A stretch of DNA of 64,000 nt from Alteromonas sp. CI.11.F.A3 (lineage in GTDB: Bacteria; Pseudomonadota; Gammaproteobacteria; Enterobacterales; Alteromonadaceae). The DNA lies in contig NZ_CP136708.1 of assembly GCF_032925565.1 (NCBI RefSeq), positions 3,906,001 through 3,970,000 of the forward strand, written 5' to 3'. Positions 26,864 to 35,914 of this stretch are shown here, piece after piece (the stretch's first letter is position 1; each line of letters begins with the position of its first letter). The notes under the pieces are model-generated. The model saw nothing but the letters and a program-made list of their open reading frames with translations. It did no database searches and had not been told where the DNA came from. The position numbers and the translations under genes were made by a program.

Positions 26864-27571
26864 ATGAATAAATTAACGTGTTGGATTATTGGTGCGACAG
26901 CAGTAACTGGGTCTATGTTCACTCCTCATGCCATAGCGTGCCCATCGAATCCAACCATTGCGCAAATGTGTGTGGTAGGTTTTAACTTTGCACCCCGAGG
27001 GTGGGCGTTTGCAAACGGCCAGTTATTACCTATTTCTCAAAATACTACTCTGTTTTCACTGATTGGCACTACCTATGGTGGTGATGGCCGAACAACTATG
27101 CAGTTACCCGATGCCAGAGGGCGTGTTTTAATTGGCGCAGGTCAAGGGCCTGGCTTATCTAACTACAGGCTGGGGCAGACTGGCGGTGTTGAGTCAGTAA
27201 CACTATCAATTCAAGATATGGCTATTCATAACCACAGTGCCACATCCACCGCTAATATCACTGTTGAAATTACCGGTACACTGCAACTAACGGGCGCTAG
27301 CGGCAGAGCAAATCAAGCTTCTCTAAATGCAAATACCATGGCCAGAACGAGTGGCTCTACGCGAGTCTATGCGGTGGCAAATGGTGATGTTCCTGTTGTT
27401 GATATGCATGCGGATAGTATTGTAGTTACTTTGCCAACAATTGATGTTAATGGCACAGGCGAGACAACACTTGGAGATGCCGGTGGCAGCCAAGCACATG
27501 AAAATCGCGCTCCCTCATTAGCGATGCATTGGATAATTGCGTTGGAAGGAATATACCCATCAAGAAGCTAG
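26864..27571 (+). CDS. Secreted phage-tail-collar-domain protein, paralogue 3
   Basis: 235 residues; signal peptide ending near AIA, then Cys-x10-Cys. Motifs are FNFAPRGWAFANGQLLPISQN, GTTYGGDGRTTMQLPDARGRV, IHNHSA and HENRAPSLAMHWIIALEGIYPSR. A good AAGGAAA lies before the ATG. Its 3' end overlaps the 5' end of the Sel1-repeat gene, which implies one operon. No phage structural, lysis or integrase genes are nearby, so these are domesticated exported proteins, not prophage remains. Confidence 0.88.
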   Translation: MNKLTCWIIGATAVTGSMFTPHAIACPSNPTIAQMCVVGFNFAPRGWAFANGQLLPISQNTTLFSLIGTTYGGDGRTTMQLPDARGRVLIGAGQGPGLSNYRLGQTGGVESVTLSIQDMAIHNHSATSTANITVEITGTLQLTGASGRANQASLNANTMARTSGSTRVYAVANGDVPVVDMHADSIVVTLPTIDVNGTGETTLGDAGGSQAHENRAPSLAMHWIIALEGIYPSRS

Positions 27572-28524
27572 CACATTCATATATTGCATTGCTTTGTCTG
27601 CTGTCAGCAGGAAAGGCTATTGCTGATTCACAGAAAACTGTTGATTCGTCGCAGTGGACAGAGCAAGTAAATCAAGCGCAAGCATTAGAACAGCAAGGTC
27701 AACGTGTTCAAAGTGTGGCTTTGCTTAAGAAGTTTGCTGATGCTGGCAATGGGTTAGCGCAATTTAGTTATGCATGGCGCATTAAATTAGGTTCCAGTGA
27801 AATAGCGGCCAATCGCTCGCTTGCGTGTGAGTACTTCGTTAAATCTGCGCAACTAAATATTCCTGTGGGCGCACAAGAGGCTGGTCATTGTTATCGCGAC
27901 AATATAATAACTCGTTCACAAAGCAAACATACACAGCTAGCGAAGCGGTACTACCAAATTGCTATCGACAATGGTTTAGTTGCTAGTTATTGCGATATAG
28001 CTGCGTTACAACGAAGTAAGCCAACAATAGAACTTAATCAATTGGTTGCTCAGTGCGAACAAGTCGCTGTGCAAGGCGCTGTTTATGCTCAAGAAATCCT
28101 TGTAGATATATACGCAAATACCAAAGGTATTAATAATAATGATAAAGCGATTTATTGGTTAAAAATTGCCGCTGAAAAATCGGCGAAGTCGGCATATCGC
28201 TACGCGCTAACCCTACATCAATCTGGGCAGATCAAATCTGAACTCATTCGTTATTACTTTGAGTCAGCAGCATCCAAAGGGTATATTCCTGCCTACTTAG
28301 AGACAGCGGCTTTGTATTATAATGCAGCTGCTGAAGAAGTGTCTGATGACAACGCTGGAGCACTCATTGCAAAAGCCTATTTGTGGTCTAAAGCCTGGCA
28401 AGTCAGGAACCCTCAGAGTGAAGCCCCAAAATGGGTAATTCAAATAGAACAGCAAATACCGCCACAATGGAAAGAAGAACTCAATCTGAAAGTGTCGGAG
28501 CACGTCAGTCAGCATGGGACTTAG
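27529..28524 (+). CDS. Exported Sel1-like repeat protein
   Basis: About 320-331 residues. Sel1/TPR helices recur: NGLAQFSYAWRIKLG, CEYFVKSAQLNIPVGAQEAGHCY, AKRYYQIAIDNGLVASYCDIA, AIYWLKIAAEKSAKSAYRYAL, YYFESAASKGYIPAYLETAALYY. The N-terminus from the Lys-Lys after residue 10 forms a signal peptide (KKLAHSYIALLCLLSAGKAIA). No ATG precedes it. A TTG at 27529 gives a longer n-region; GGAAGGA at 27544-27550 would suit a start at an ATC (27559), which would be exceptional. The reading frame overlaps the end of tail-collar paralogue 3. Sel1 proteins are scaffolds; a role in handling the co-encoded collar proteins is a guess. Confidence 0.8.
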   Translation: MDNCVGRNIPIKKLAHSYIALLCLLSAGKAIADSQKTVDSSQWTEQVNQAQALEQQGQRVQSVALLKKFADAGNGLAQFSYAWRIKLGSSEIAANRSLACEYFVKSAQLNIPVGAQEAGHCYRDNIITRSQSKHTQLAKRYYQIAIDNGLVASYCDIAALQRSKPTIELNQLVAQCEQVAVQGAVYAQEILVDIYANTKGINNNDKAIYWLKIAAEKSAKSAYRYALTLHQSGQIKSELIRYYFESAASKGYIPAYLETAALYYNAAAEEVSDDNAGALIAKAYLWSKAWQVRNPQSEAPKWVIQIEQQIPPQWKEELNLKVSEHVSQHGT

Positions 28525-28618
28525 AGGCTATAAATTAAATAATAATTTGTAAACGATTAATCTCTTTCGCGATTAGCATGGTACAAGTTATGTTAATCAC
28601 CATGTTGAGGAGAACATC

Positions 28619-29143
28619 ATGTTTAGCGCCGTACCTACTCTGGATATACTGCTTAAAGGCTTACTGCTAACCACCATGAGCATGTTTTGGGTGGTGTTGC
28701 TGGTACGAGTGAATGGACTACGTTCTTTTTCAAAAATGACCAATTTTGATTTCGTGATGACAGTGGCAGTAGGTTCGTTACTAGCAAGTGCGTCTCAAAC
28801 CAATAGTTGGAGCGCGTTCTTTCAGGCCATGATTGCTATGGCGGCACTGTTCTTAGTGCAGTTCGTAACAGCGCGATTACGCAGACGCTCCGATAAAATT
28901 GAAGCACTGATGCAAAATACCCCTGTTATATTAATGCGCGACGGTGAAATTATTGATTCCGCGCTAGCTGAAACCCGGGTGGCTCGTAGCGATCTTATGG
29001 CAAAGCTTCGAGAAGCAAACGTACTAGACATGCAACAGGTTAGAGCGGTAGTGCTGGAAACCACAGGCGACATTTCAGTGCTTCATGGCAACCATTGTGC
29101 AGATGAAGTGCTAGAAGGGACGAGAACAATTCAAAAAGAGTAA
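28619..29143 (+). CDS. DUF421 (YetF-like) membrane protein
   Basis: 174 residues. Two to three N-terminal transmembrane helices (about 8-28, 40-60, 65-85) contain the signature VRVNGLRSFSKMTNFDFVMTVAVGS-type segment (key residues G-L-R-S-F-S, N-F-D-F and T-V-A-V-G-S). A cytoplasmic alpha/beta domain follows (NTPVILMRDGEIID...ARSDLMAKLREANVLDMQQVRAVVLETTGDISV), typical of DUF421/YetF proteins. Function is not established. A strong GAGGAG precedes the ATG. It appears to be a single-gene unit. Confidence 0.85.
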   Translation: MFSAVPTLDILLKGLLLTTMSMFWVVLLVRVNGLRSFSKMTNFDFVMTVAVGSLLASASQTNSWSAFFQAMIAMAALFLVQFVTARLRRRSDKIEALMQNTPVILMRDGEIIDSALAETRVARSDLMAKLREANVLDMQQVRAVVLETTGDISVLHGNHCADEVLEGTRTIQKE

Positions 29144-29170
29144 GGCTCTGTTTAATCTGCGTTGATTGTT

Positions 29171-30370
29171 TTATAGGTTCGGCACACTATAAGTCATCGT
29201 ACTCCCCTGTTTCCTATATTCATTCGGCATTTGCCCTGAGATAGCTTTAAACACCCGATTGAATGTTGCTAAGGATGAAAACCCACTCTCTAATGCTATT
29301 ACTAAAATACTCCATTGCTGGCATTCGTTATCTCGTAATAGTTGCTTAGCGTGCTTTACCCTAAACTGATTCACAAACAAGTTAAAGTTGGCCGCAGCAA
29401 AGTAGCCTCTTATGGCTTTACTGACTTTATATTCCGAGGTATCTAACGCTTGCGCTAAATGAGCTATTTTTAAATTTGGTTGCAAAAATATTTTTTCTTG
29501 ATGAATTAACGTATTTATTCCTTTCACGATAGCCATATCAATTGCTTCATCTTGTTGTATTGCGTCGCGCTCACTGCTAGTGCTAGTAAGACAAGAAGAA
29601 TCAGAGATGACGACATTTAATGACTGACTAGGTGTGCCAGCGTTCACTTGGTTTCGTGGTTCATTCTGTTGGTGGTTTTTTATTCGTCCACGTAGCTGAA
29701 CACTCATTTTTTGCGAGCGAACCACGTACTGAATGGCGCCAAGAATTAGCATTGCTGAAGAACATATTAACCAAGGTGCATAATATTCAATCTCTGTAGG
29801 CGTGAATAGAAATTTAGGTAATATTGATGAGTTAAATAGGCCAAGAAAAAAGGCTGTGGCAAAGACTATCGACTGGCGCTTTTGGATGCTATTTTTGTTC
29901 TCGAACCCGCGCAACGCTTCCCAAAACGACAACGCTAAAATGCTTGATGAAAGCAAGGTCGTAATTTCATTCATTCCCTGTTTAAGTTTAAGCATTTGTG
30001 CTTGGGTTAGCAGATTAGGAATATCGCTCGATACTACTAAGTGCCACGTTTGATTAAATATCACTAACCCTGCTACTACAAATGCTACCGCAATATGCCT
30101 GCGGCTTAAGGGGTTATGTTTTCGAAATAGCGTTCTTGCAATTAACCAAACCACATTGCATGTCGCACAGGTTGCTAGCCCAATAACATACTGATACACG
30201 CCAAGAGTATCAGCACTTAATTTCTGCGTGGCCACCATACAAAGCGATGCACTAAATATGGCGACTAAATAGTTAACTGTCTGCTTATCATTTTTGAATG
30301 CATGAATAAGCATTATGCTAAAACTACAGCACACCAAAAGGTAATAAGGTAACTCGCTTTGCCACGCCAC
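29171..30370 (-). CDS. AraC-family regulator with N-terminal membrane domain
   Basis: 399 residues. About seven hydrophobic helices span 8-215 (YYLLVCCSFSIMLIHAF, TVNYLVAIFSASL, HIAVAFVVAGLVIFN, LICSSAMLILGAIQYV). A polar linker follows, then a C-terminal AraC HTH pair (about 290-390: LKIAHLAQALDTSEYKVSKAIRGYF and WSILVIALESGFSSLATFNRVFKAISGQMPNEYRK). This is the 7TM-AraC design common in Alteromonadales and Bacteroidetes, probably sensing a membrane or extracellular signal. It is divergent from the DUF2306 gene (199 bp gap), its likely target. Confidence 0.88.
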   Translation of the reverse strand: MAWQSELPYYLLVCCSFSIMLIHAFKNDKQTVNYLVAIFSASLCMVATQKLSADTLGVYQYVIGLATCATCNVVWLIARTLFRKHNPLSRRHIAVAFVVAGLVIFNQTWHLVVSSDIPNLLTQAQMLKLKQGMNEITTLLSSSILALSFWEALRGFENKNSIQKRQSIVFATAFFLGLFNSSILPKFLFTPTEIEYYAPWLICSSAMLILGAIQYVVRSQKMSVQLRGRIKNHQQNEPRNQVNAGTPSQSLNVVISDSSCLTSTSSERDAIQQDEAIDMAIVKGINTLIHQEKIFLQPNLKIAHLAQALDTSEYKVSKAIRGYFAAANFNLFVNQFRVKHAKQLLRDNECQQWSILVIALESGFSSLATFNRVFKAISGQMPNEYRKQGSTMTYSVPNL

Positions 30371-30569
30371 AGGGGTTCTACGCCTTAATATATATCTCTG
30401 TCCTCAGTGTAAGAAGAATCGCCGCTAAGCACAAAAGAACTTTGTTAAGGAGTATGTCAAAAGCCCCAACTAAAGGTATTCATTTTTCGAATTTGAGAAG
30501 AATGAGCCCTTATTTTCTTTACGATAGAGAGACATTAGAGGGCAAAGCATTTATTCAAGAGGCAAAGAC

Positions 30570-31469
30570 ATGTTGGCGAAAAGTACCTTAGCACCCAATT
30601 CTATAAACCCTGAAACCCAAGCATCTGATCCACTAACACCTACTACCTTATCGGCCGCATCGAAGCTGTACGATACCAGTCAGAAAATAGGATTTTCTTG
30701 CTTGCTTATCACACAAGCTTTCTTTGTTAGTTACCTGATTGCAGGTTATGGCTTTACAGGTATAACCCAAGGGGTGTCTCAATGGAATCGCTTTAACAGC
30801 ACGGCCTTTGTTGCGGGAGATTCACTTGGCAATGCCATGTATGGCGCACATGTTTTATTGGCGATAGTGATGATCATTGGCGGAAGCTTGCAACTTATTC
30901 CAGTCATTAGGCGTAAATATAAAACCTTTCATAAATATAATGGCCGGCTTTTTGTCACTCTTGCATGCAGTATTTCATTAGCAGGTATGTATCTTCTTCT
31001 ATCCAGGGGCACCGTAGGCAACCCTTTGCTACATGGGTTAACGGCTTTTTCGGGCGGAATGGTGATTGTAAGTAGTTTCTTTGCGATTCGCGCGATAAGA
31101 AACGCCAATGTGGCACTACATCAACGATGGGCGCTACATTTATTTTTAGCCGCCAATGGCGTGCTCTTTTTTAGGCTGTTCATTTTCGCTTGGATGACAT
31201 TATTTGGCACTCTTGGCATTAACACCGCAAACTTTACTGGCCCTGCAGTAATAAGTGTAAGTGTGCTGTCCTACGTAGCACCTCATATTATTGCGCAGCT
31301 AATATGGATGGTTAACGTTAATGCTACCGACAGTGCTACTGGCAATAGCAATCGAACTTCCCTACTAAAACACCTCATAAGCGTAACGCTGTTGGTTGTC
31401 TCTGCTATCTTTCTTATTGGTCTTTTTGGCTTAACATTGGGGAGCTGGTATCCGGCAGTTATCGCCTAG
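30570..31469 (+). CDS. DUF2306-family membrane protein
   Basis: 299 residues. The soluble N-terminal 35 residues precede about eight hydrophobic helices. The family pattern is a half-repeat with GAHVLLAIVMIIGGSLQLIPVIRRKYKTFHKYNGRLF, cited by its parts (GSLQLIP, HKYNGRLF), and a conserved HQRWALHLFLAANGVLFFRLF segment (H-Q-R-W, N-G-V-L-F-F-R). The conserved His residues suggest a haem- or quinone-linked role seen in related cytochrome-b561-like DUFs, but this is unproven. AGAGG lies before the ATG. It is divergently placed with the membrane AraC regulator. Confidence 0.8.
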   Translation: MLAKSTLAPNSINPETQASDPLTPTTLSAASKLYDTSQKIGFSCLLITQAFFVSYLIAGYGFTGITQGVSQWNRFNSTAFVAGDSLGNAMYGAHVLLAIVMIIGGSLQLIPVIRRKYKTFHKYNGRLFVTLACSISLAGMYLLLSRGTVGNPLLHGLTAFSGGMVIVSSFFAIRAIRNANVALHQRWALHLFLAANGVLFFRLFIFAWMTLFGTLGINTANFTGPAVISVSVLSYVAPHIIAQLIWMVNVNATDSATGNSNRTSLLKHLISVTLLVVSAIFLIGLFGLTLGSWYPAVIA

Positions 31470-31528
31470 GGTTTGCTATAATATTTCTGGCTAGGCATTT
31501 GTACATTTCCCCTTTTTTTACACAAACA

Positions 31529-31555
31529 AAAAAGCCCTCAAAACAGAGGGCTTTT
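31529..31555. terminator. Bidirectional terminator between DUF2306 gene and the yebC-family gene
   Basis: AAAAAGCCCTC, loop AAAACA, GAGGGCTTTT, between two converging genes. Both strands have a following T-run (six T on the minus strand). Confidence 0.88.
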
Positions 31556-31580
31556 AAATAACGTAGCGTACTAAAAGCGT

Positions 31581-32303
31581 TTAGTTCGGTGTTATACCAT
31601 TATGGTAAACGTCTTGTACGTCGTCGCAGTCGTTCAGCATGTCCATGAATTTTTCGAACATAGGCATGTCTTCTTCGCTGATCTCTGATTCCGTTTGCGG
31701 GATCCAGCTCATCTCTTCTGCGTCGAAGCTAATATCTGGGTAGGCTTGGGTAAGTGCAGTTTTAACTTGGAAGTACTCAGTATGCGGCGCATAAACGGTA
31801 ATTTTGCCGTCTTCGCCTTCCACTTCAGTCACATCAACATCCGCTTCCATCAAAACTTCTAAAATAGCGTCTTCGTCGTCGCCATCAAATTGGAATACGG
31901 CTTGGTGATCGAACATGTGCGACACCGCGCCTTGTGCGCCAAGCTTTGCATTAGTTTTAGTAAAGCAGTTACGTACTTCAGTAATGGTACGGTTAGCGTT
32001 GTCAGAAAGACAATCCACAATAACCATGCAGTTGCCTGGGCCGAAACCTTCATAACGCATAGGTTGAAAGTCTTCACCCGCGCCACCAGCGGCTTTATCA
32101 ATAGCTTTATCGATAACATGACCTGGTACTTGGTCTTTTTTCGCTTTTTCCATTAAACGGCGAAGTGATAAGTTAGTATCTGGATCGGCGCCGCCGTTTT
32201 TAGCGCACACGTAAATTTCTTTTCCGTACTTAGAATACACTTTAGTTTTCGCGCCAGCGGTCTTGGCCATGGCGGCTTTTCTTACTTCGAATGCTCTTCC
32301 CAT
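31581..32303 (-). CDS. YebC/PmpR-family protein, YeeN-like
   Basis: 240 residues. Signatures are the [15 protein letters not shown] start, [74 protein letters not shown] and a C-terminal DDVQDVYHN. The N-terminus and DxxTN loop are closer to E. coli YeeN than YebC. The family was long annotated as a transcription regulator; newer work ties members to translation of proline-rich motifs. The gene is followed by a bidirectional terminator and preceded by zapE. Confidence 0.92.
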   Translation of the reverse strand: MGRAFEVRKAAMAKTAGAKTKVYSKYGKEIYVCAKNGGADPDTNLSLRRLMEKAKKDQVPGHVIDKAIDKAAGGAGEDFQPMRYEGFGPGNCMVIVDCLSDNANRTITEVRNCFTKTNAKLGAQGAVSHMFDHQAVFQFDGDDEDAILEVLMEADVDVTEVEGEDGKITVYAPHTEYFQVKTALTQAYPDISFDAEEMSWIPQTESEISEEDMPMFEKFMDMLNDCDDVQDVYHNGITPN

Positions 32304-32423
32304 CTTAAGATTCTCTTTTTTACAAATGGAGTTCTGCCATCAGTAGCAGAAAAAATTGGGCAAATTCTACCGATTTTATGCCCAACAATACAGTGCCACG
32401 GGCACTCTCGCTGTTTTTATTCG

Positions 32424-33521
32424 TTAAGGTAAGTGCTCAGTGGCTAAGTATTCGTGCGATTGCATTTCGCTCAAACGGCTTAAACAGCGTCTAAATTCAA
32501 AGTTTAGCAACCCCTCGCCGTACAAATTGTCCATCGCGACTTCGGCAGAAATAATCAGCTTTACATGGCGTTCGTAAAATTCATCTACCATGGCAATAAA
32601 GCGGCGTGCAACATCGTCATTATGTTGACCCATCTCTTTTACGTTAGCCAATAACACTGAGTGGTAACAACGACTTAGCTCGATATAATCGCTTTGACTT
32701 CGCGGGCCACCGCACAGCGCATTAAATTCTATCATTAACACACCATCAGCATCTCTAAGGGTGTCTATTTGCCTGTTATTCACTTCTATTGTTTGGTTTT
32801 CTGAACCCGCTTCAGGTGCTAACTGCGTAAAGTAACTATGTAAATTCTTAATCGCATCGCCATCAAGGGGGTAATGATAAATTTCTGCTTGTTCAAGAGT
32901 ACGAAGCCGATAGTCCACACCACTATCTACATTTATAACACGTGTATTTTGATTGATTAAATCGATAGCCGGTAAAAAGCGTGCACGCTGAAGGCCATTT
33001 TTGTACAAATCATCTGGAACAATGTTTGATGTTGCCACCAGCACAATGCCATAGCCGAAAAGCTCTTCCATTAGCGTGCCTAAGATCATGGCATCGGTAA
33101 TGTCGGATACAAAAAACTCATCAAAACAAATTACCTTGGTTTCTTTGGCTAACTTGGCCGCAATGGTTTTTAACGGGTCTTGTGCGTTGGTAAGCTGCTT
33201 AAGCTCGTCATGAATTCGGTGCATAAACCGGTGAAAGTGCACACGCATTTTATTTTCAAACGGCAGGCAATCGTAAAAGGTATCTACCAAATAGGTTTTT
33301 CCTCTACCTACACCGCCATAAAAGTAAATGCCTTGAATGCCAGCGTTCTTTTGGCCTTTACCAAATGCCGACTTAAGCTTTACCCGCCACGTATGTTTTT
33401 TCTCTGGCTGAGTTAACTCCTCAAATAAACGCTGTAATTCTTTAACCGCATTTTCTTGTGCTGCATCGTACTGAAATTCAGGCGACGTCAAATCTGCTTG
33501 ATATTTTTCCCATGGCGTCAT
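32424..33521 (-). CDS. zapE: Cell division protein ZapE (AFG1-like ATPase)
   Basis: 365 residues. Walker A GGVGRGKT at 69-76, Walker B VICFDEFFVSD, the ATSN sensor segment and LPAIDLINQNT are intact. The AFG1-like AAA ATPase associates with the Z-ring in E. coli under stress. The location beside zapG (yhcB) and degQ/degS, divergent on the other strand, is the conserved gammaproteobacterial neighbourhood. Confidence 0.94.
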   Translation of the reverse strand: MTPWEKYQADLTSPEFQYDAAQENAVKELQRLFEELTQPEKKHTWRVKLKSAFGKGQKNAGIQGIYFYGGVGRGKTYLVDTFYDCLPFENKMRVHFHRFMHRIHDELKQLTNAQDPLKTIAAKLAKETKVICFDEFFVSDITDAMILGTLMEELFGYGIVLVATSNIVPDDLYKNGLQRARFLPAIDLINQNTRVINVDSGVDYRLRTLEQAEIYHYPLDGDAIKNLHSYFTQLAPEAGSENQTIEVNNRQIDTLRDADGVLMIEFNALCGGPRSQSDYIELSRCYHSVLLANVKEMGQHNDDVARRFIAMVDEFYERHVKLIISAEVAMDNLYGEGLLNFEFRRCLSRLSEMQSHEYLATEHLP

Positions 33522-33784
33522 CGCCTATTCCACTCCCGCAAAATGTCAATAGTGGCCGTGGCTGCACCGACCTGCTTGAAATTATCAATTATGACCTTAA
33601 TTTTAATGGAAATCACGGTAGAATCGTACCTAGTTAATTTGCATAGCTCGTATAAACACAATTAATGCGATCTCTATGCGCTTTTCATACTGGCTCTTGC
33701 TATATTCAAGTAATGGTCGAATGCATTAGGTAGCACGTATCAAGGTGTACTTAATGTGAGTAGTACGTTAATTCGGAGAATAGA

Positions 33785-34222
33785 ATGGAACTGTTAGTGT
33801 CTCTTGCTTTACTAGTGGTGGGTTTAATCATTGGCTTTTTTATAGGTCGTTTTGTACAAACCAAAACGGGCGGGAATAACGCGGCTCAAACAGAGCAGCA
33901 AGTGAAAGAGATATTAGCTCAGCAAGCTCAACATCACATTCATCAAACCCGTCAAAGCCTTGAAGGTATTGAAGGTCAGTGCGAAACACTGAAGCAACAA
34001 ATTGAAGAATACGAAGCATTGCTTACGCAAAGCAGTGACGATGAAGACGCCAAAGTGCCCTTTTATGGCGAACAAGCGACGTCTTACCTTCGCAACAATT
34101 TAAAAAGTTCTGAAAAGTCTAAAGTGAATAAAGTATCCGACACCCAACCAAAAGATTTTGCGAATTCAGGGTCGGGTCTATTCGTCGGCGGTTCTGAGCA
34201 ATCTACCGCAGACAAGTCATAA
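33785..34222 (+). CDS. zapG: ZapG/YhcB (DUF1043) envelope and division protein
   Basis: 145 residues. One N-terminal transmembrane helix (LLVSLALLVVGLIIGFFIGRFV) is followed by a cytoplasmic coiled coil (about 30-85, EQQVKEILAQQAQHHIHQTRQ) and a disordered Ser/Lys tail. This is the YhcB pattern: an inner-membrane protein that links peptidoglycan and membrane synthesis and the divisome. It is divergent from zapE. The sigma-E-like promoter of degQ begins 5 bp after its stop. Confidence 0.88.
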   Translation: MELLVSLALLVVGLIIGFFIGRFVQTKTGGNNAAQTEQQVKEILAQQAQHHIHQTRQSLEGIEGQCETLKQQIEEYEALLTQSSDDEDAKVPFYGEQATSYLRNNLKSSEKSKVNKVSDTQPKDFANSGSGLFVGGSEQSTADKS

Positions 34223-34226
34223 TTTA

Positions 34227-34256
34227 GGAACTTTTTCAGTTATTTCAGAGTCTTTA
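34227..34256 (+). promoter_or_regulatory. Candidate sigma-E (RpoE) promoter of degQ
   Basis: GGAACTT (34227-34233), 16-bp spacer, GTCTTTA (34250-34256). The -35 is a perfect extracytoplasmic-stress sigma-E element and the -10 matches the GTC core. It ends 47 bp before the degQ ATG, placing the start point near 34262. Confidence 0.65.
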
Positions 34257-34302
34257 GTAAAATGATTCAATATCGCAATAACCTGAAGGAGTATAAGCGA
34301 GC

Positions 34303-35670
34303 ATGAAAGTGTCTTTTCGTCAGTATGTCGTGGCGTCTGCAGTATTAGTAAGTTCTCTTGGCTTTAGCGTGAACTCTTATGCGGCATTGCCGTTCTTTTC
34401 AGATAAAAAGGATGAGGTGCCCTCTCTAGCCCCAATGCTAGAAGAAGCAACTCCCGCAGTGGTAAGTATTGCCGTTGAGGGAACGCAAACCTCTCGTCAA
34501 CAAGTGCCGGAGATGTTCAGGTATTTCTTTGGCGCTCCGCAAGAGCAAGTACAAGAACGACCATTTAAAGGTCTTGGCTCGGGTGTAATTATTGATGCAG
34601 ATAAAGGCTATGTGGTTACCAATAACCATGTTGTAGACAATGCTGATGAAATTACGGTGAAGCTTACCGATGGCCGTGAATTTACCGCAAAAAAACTTGG
34701 TTCTGATGAACAAAGTGATATTGCGTTGTTAAAAATCGACTCAGATAACCTTACTGCATTGCCGTTAGCAGATTCAGATGCATTAAGAGTGGGTGATTTT
34801 GTGGTAGCTATTGGTAATCCTTTTGGTTTATCACAAACGGTTACCTCGGGTATTGTTAGTGCGCTTGGCCGTTCTGGTTTAAATATTGGTGGTTATGAAG
34901 ATTTTATTCAAACCGACGCTGCGATTAACCGTGGAAACTCGGGCGGAGCGTTAGTCAGTTTGCGCGGTGAACTCGTCGGCATCAATACGGCTATCTTCGG
35001 GCCTAATGGCGGTAACGTGGGGATCGGTTTCGCTATTCCTAGCAATATGATGAAAAGCTTAGTTGATCAAATTGCGGAATATGGTGAAGTTCGTCGCGGC
35101 CTTTTAGGTATTTTAGGTAGCGATATAGATGCAGGTCTTGCGGAAGCCATGAACGCCGATGTGAATATTGGCGCGTTTGTTAGCGAAGTAACACCTGAGT
35201 CTGCAGCAGATAAAGCAGGTATCCAAGCGGGTGATATTATTACCGGCATTAATGGCAGAAACTTGCATAGCTTCCAAGAACTAAGAGCCAAAATCTCTAG
35301 TATGGGTGCGGGTGCTGAAGTTGAACTTACCGTGATGCGCAAAGGTAAGAAGATGGATTTGGATGTGGTACTTGGTGACGCAACACAGTCAACGGTAACG
35401 GCAGCCCAAATACATCCGGCACTTGAAGGCGCTACGCTAACCAATGGTACTGATGAAGCAGGTAATGCGGGCGTGGTAATTTCTGAACTGGCTAATGGCA
35501 GCCCTGCTGCACGTATTGGCTTGAAGCCTGATGATATTGTGATGGGTGTGAACCGCCTACGCACTCCATCTGTGGCTGAATTTAGAGATGCGTTAGATAA
35601 AGCAAAAGGGGTTATTGCCCTAAATGTTAAACGTGGAAACTCTACGCTTTACTTATTGATTCGTCAGTAG
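34303..35670 (+). CDS. degQ: Periplasmic serine protease/chaperone DegQ (DegP/HtrA family)
   Basis: 455 residues. Signal peptide is cut after SYA. Trypsin-like domain has catalytic triad His109 (TNNHVV), Asp139 (SDIALLKID) and Ser213 (GNSGGALV). Two PDZ domains follow (about 255-345 and 365-450: SAADKAGIQAGDIITGING and SPAARIGLKPDDIVMGVN). Length and the short Q-linker fit DegQ better than DegP. It degrades or refolds damaged envelope proteins. AAGGAG precedes the ATG. A sigma-E-like promoter lies upstream, a terminator follows, then degS. Confidence 0.93.
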   Translation: MKVSFRQYVVASAVLVSSLGFSVNSYAALPFFSDKKDEVPSLAPMLEEATPAVVSIAVEGTQTSRQQVPEMFRYFFGAPQEQVQERPFKGLGSGVIIDADKGYVVTNNHVVDNADEITVKLTDGREFTAKKLGSDEQSDIALLKIDSDNLTALPLADSDALRVGDFVVAIGNPFGLSQTVTSGIVSALGRSGLNIGGYEDFIQTDAAINRGNSGGALVSLRGELVGINTAIFGPNGGNVGIGFAIPSNMMKSLVDQIAEYGEVRRGLLGILGSDIDAGLAEAMNADVNIGAFVSEVTPESAADKAGIQAGDIITGINGRNLHSFQELRAKISSMGAGAEVELTVMRKGKKMDLDVVLGDATQSTVTAAQIHPALEGATLTNGTDEAGNAGVVISELANGSPAARIGLKPDDIVMGVNRLRTPSVAEFRDALDKAKGVIALNVKRGNSTLYLLIRQ

Positions 35671-35692
35671 TTGTCTCGAACTTATGCATTAA

Positions 35693-35719
35693 AACAGCGC
35701 CCAAAGGCGCTGTTTTTTT
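35693..35719 (+). terminator. Terminator of degQ
   Basis: AACAGCGCC, loop CAAA, GGCGCTGTT, then T run; 22 bases after the stop. Confidence 0.9.
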
Positions 35720-35914
35720 ATGTATAATTCACCGAAAATGTAGGTTTGCCGTAAAATGCTTATGCCCAATCGGATTAAAGACGACAGATTGACGGATAAG
35801 GTGATATCCTTTACTTTAATTAAATAAAAATACCATCAACACTAAGCCTTATTTTGCCAACTAACTTGGCTCAAATTTGTGGGCTGACGTGCTTTGGCAT
35901 TAAAAACAATGTAA

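Noticed and set aside
25387..27571. Prophage remnant (tail-collar genes)
   Set aside because: All three proteins have signal peptides, are intact and no other phage gene is near; they fit the chromosomal MdpB-like family.
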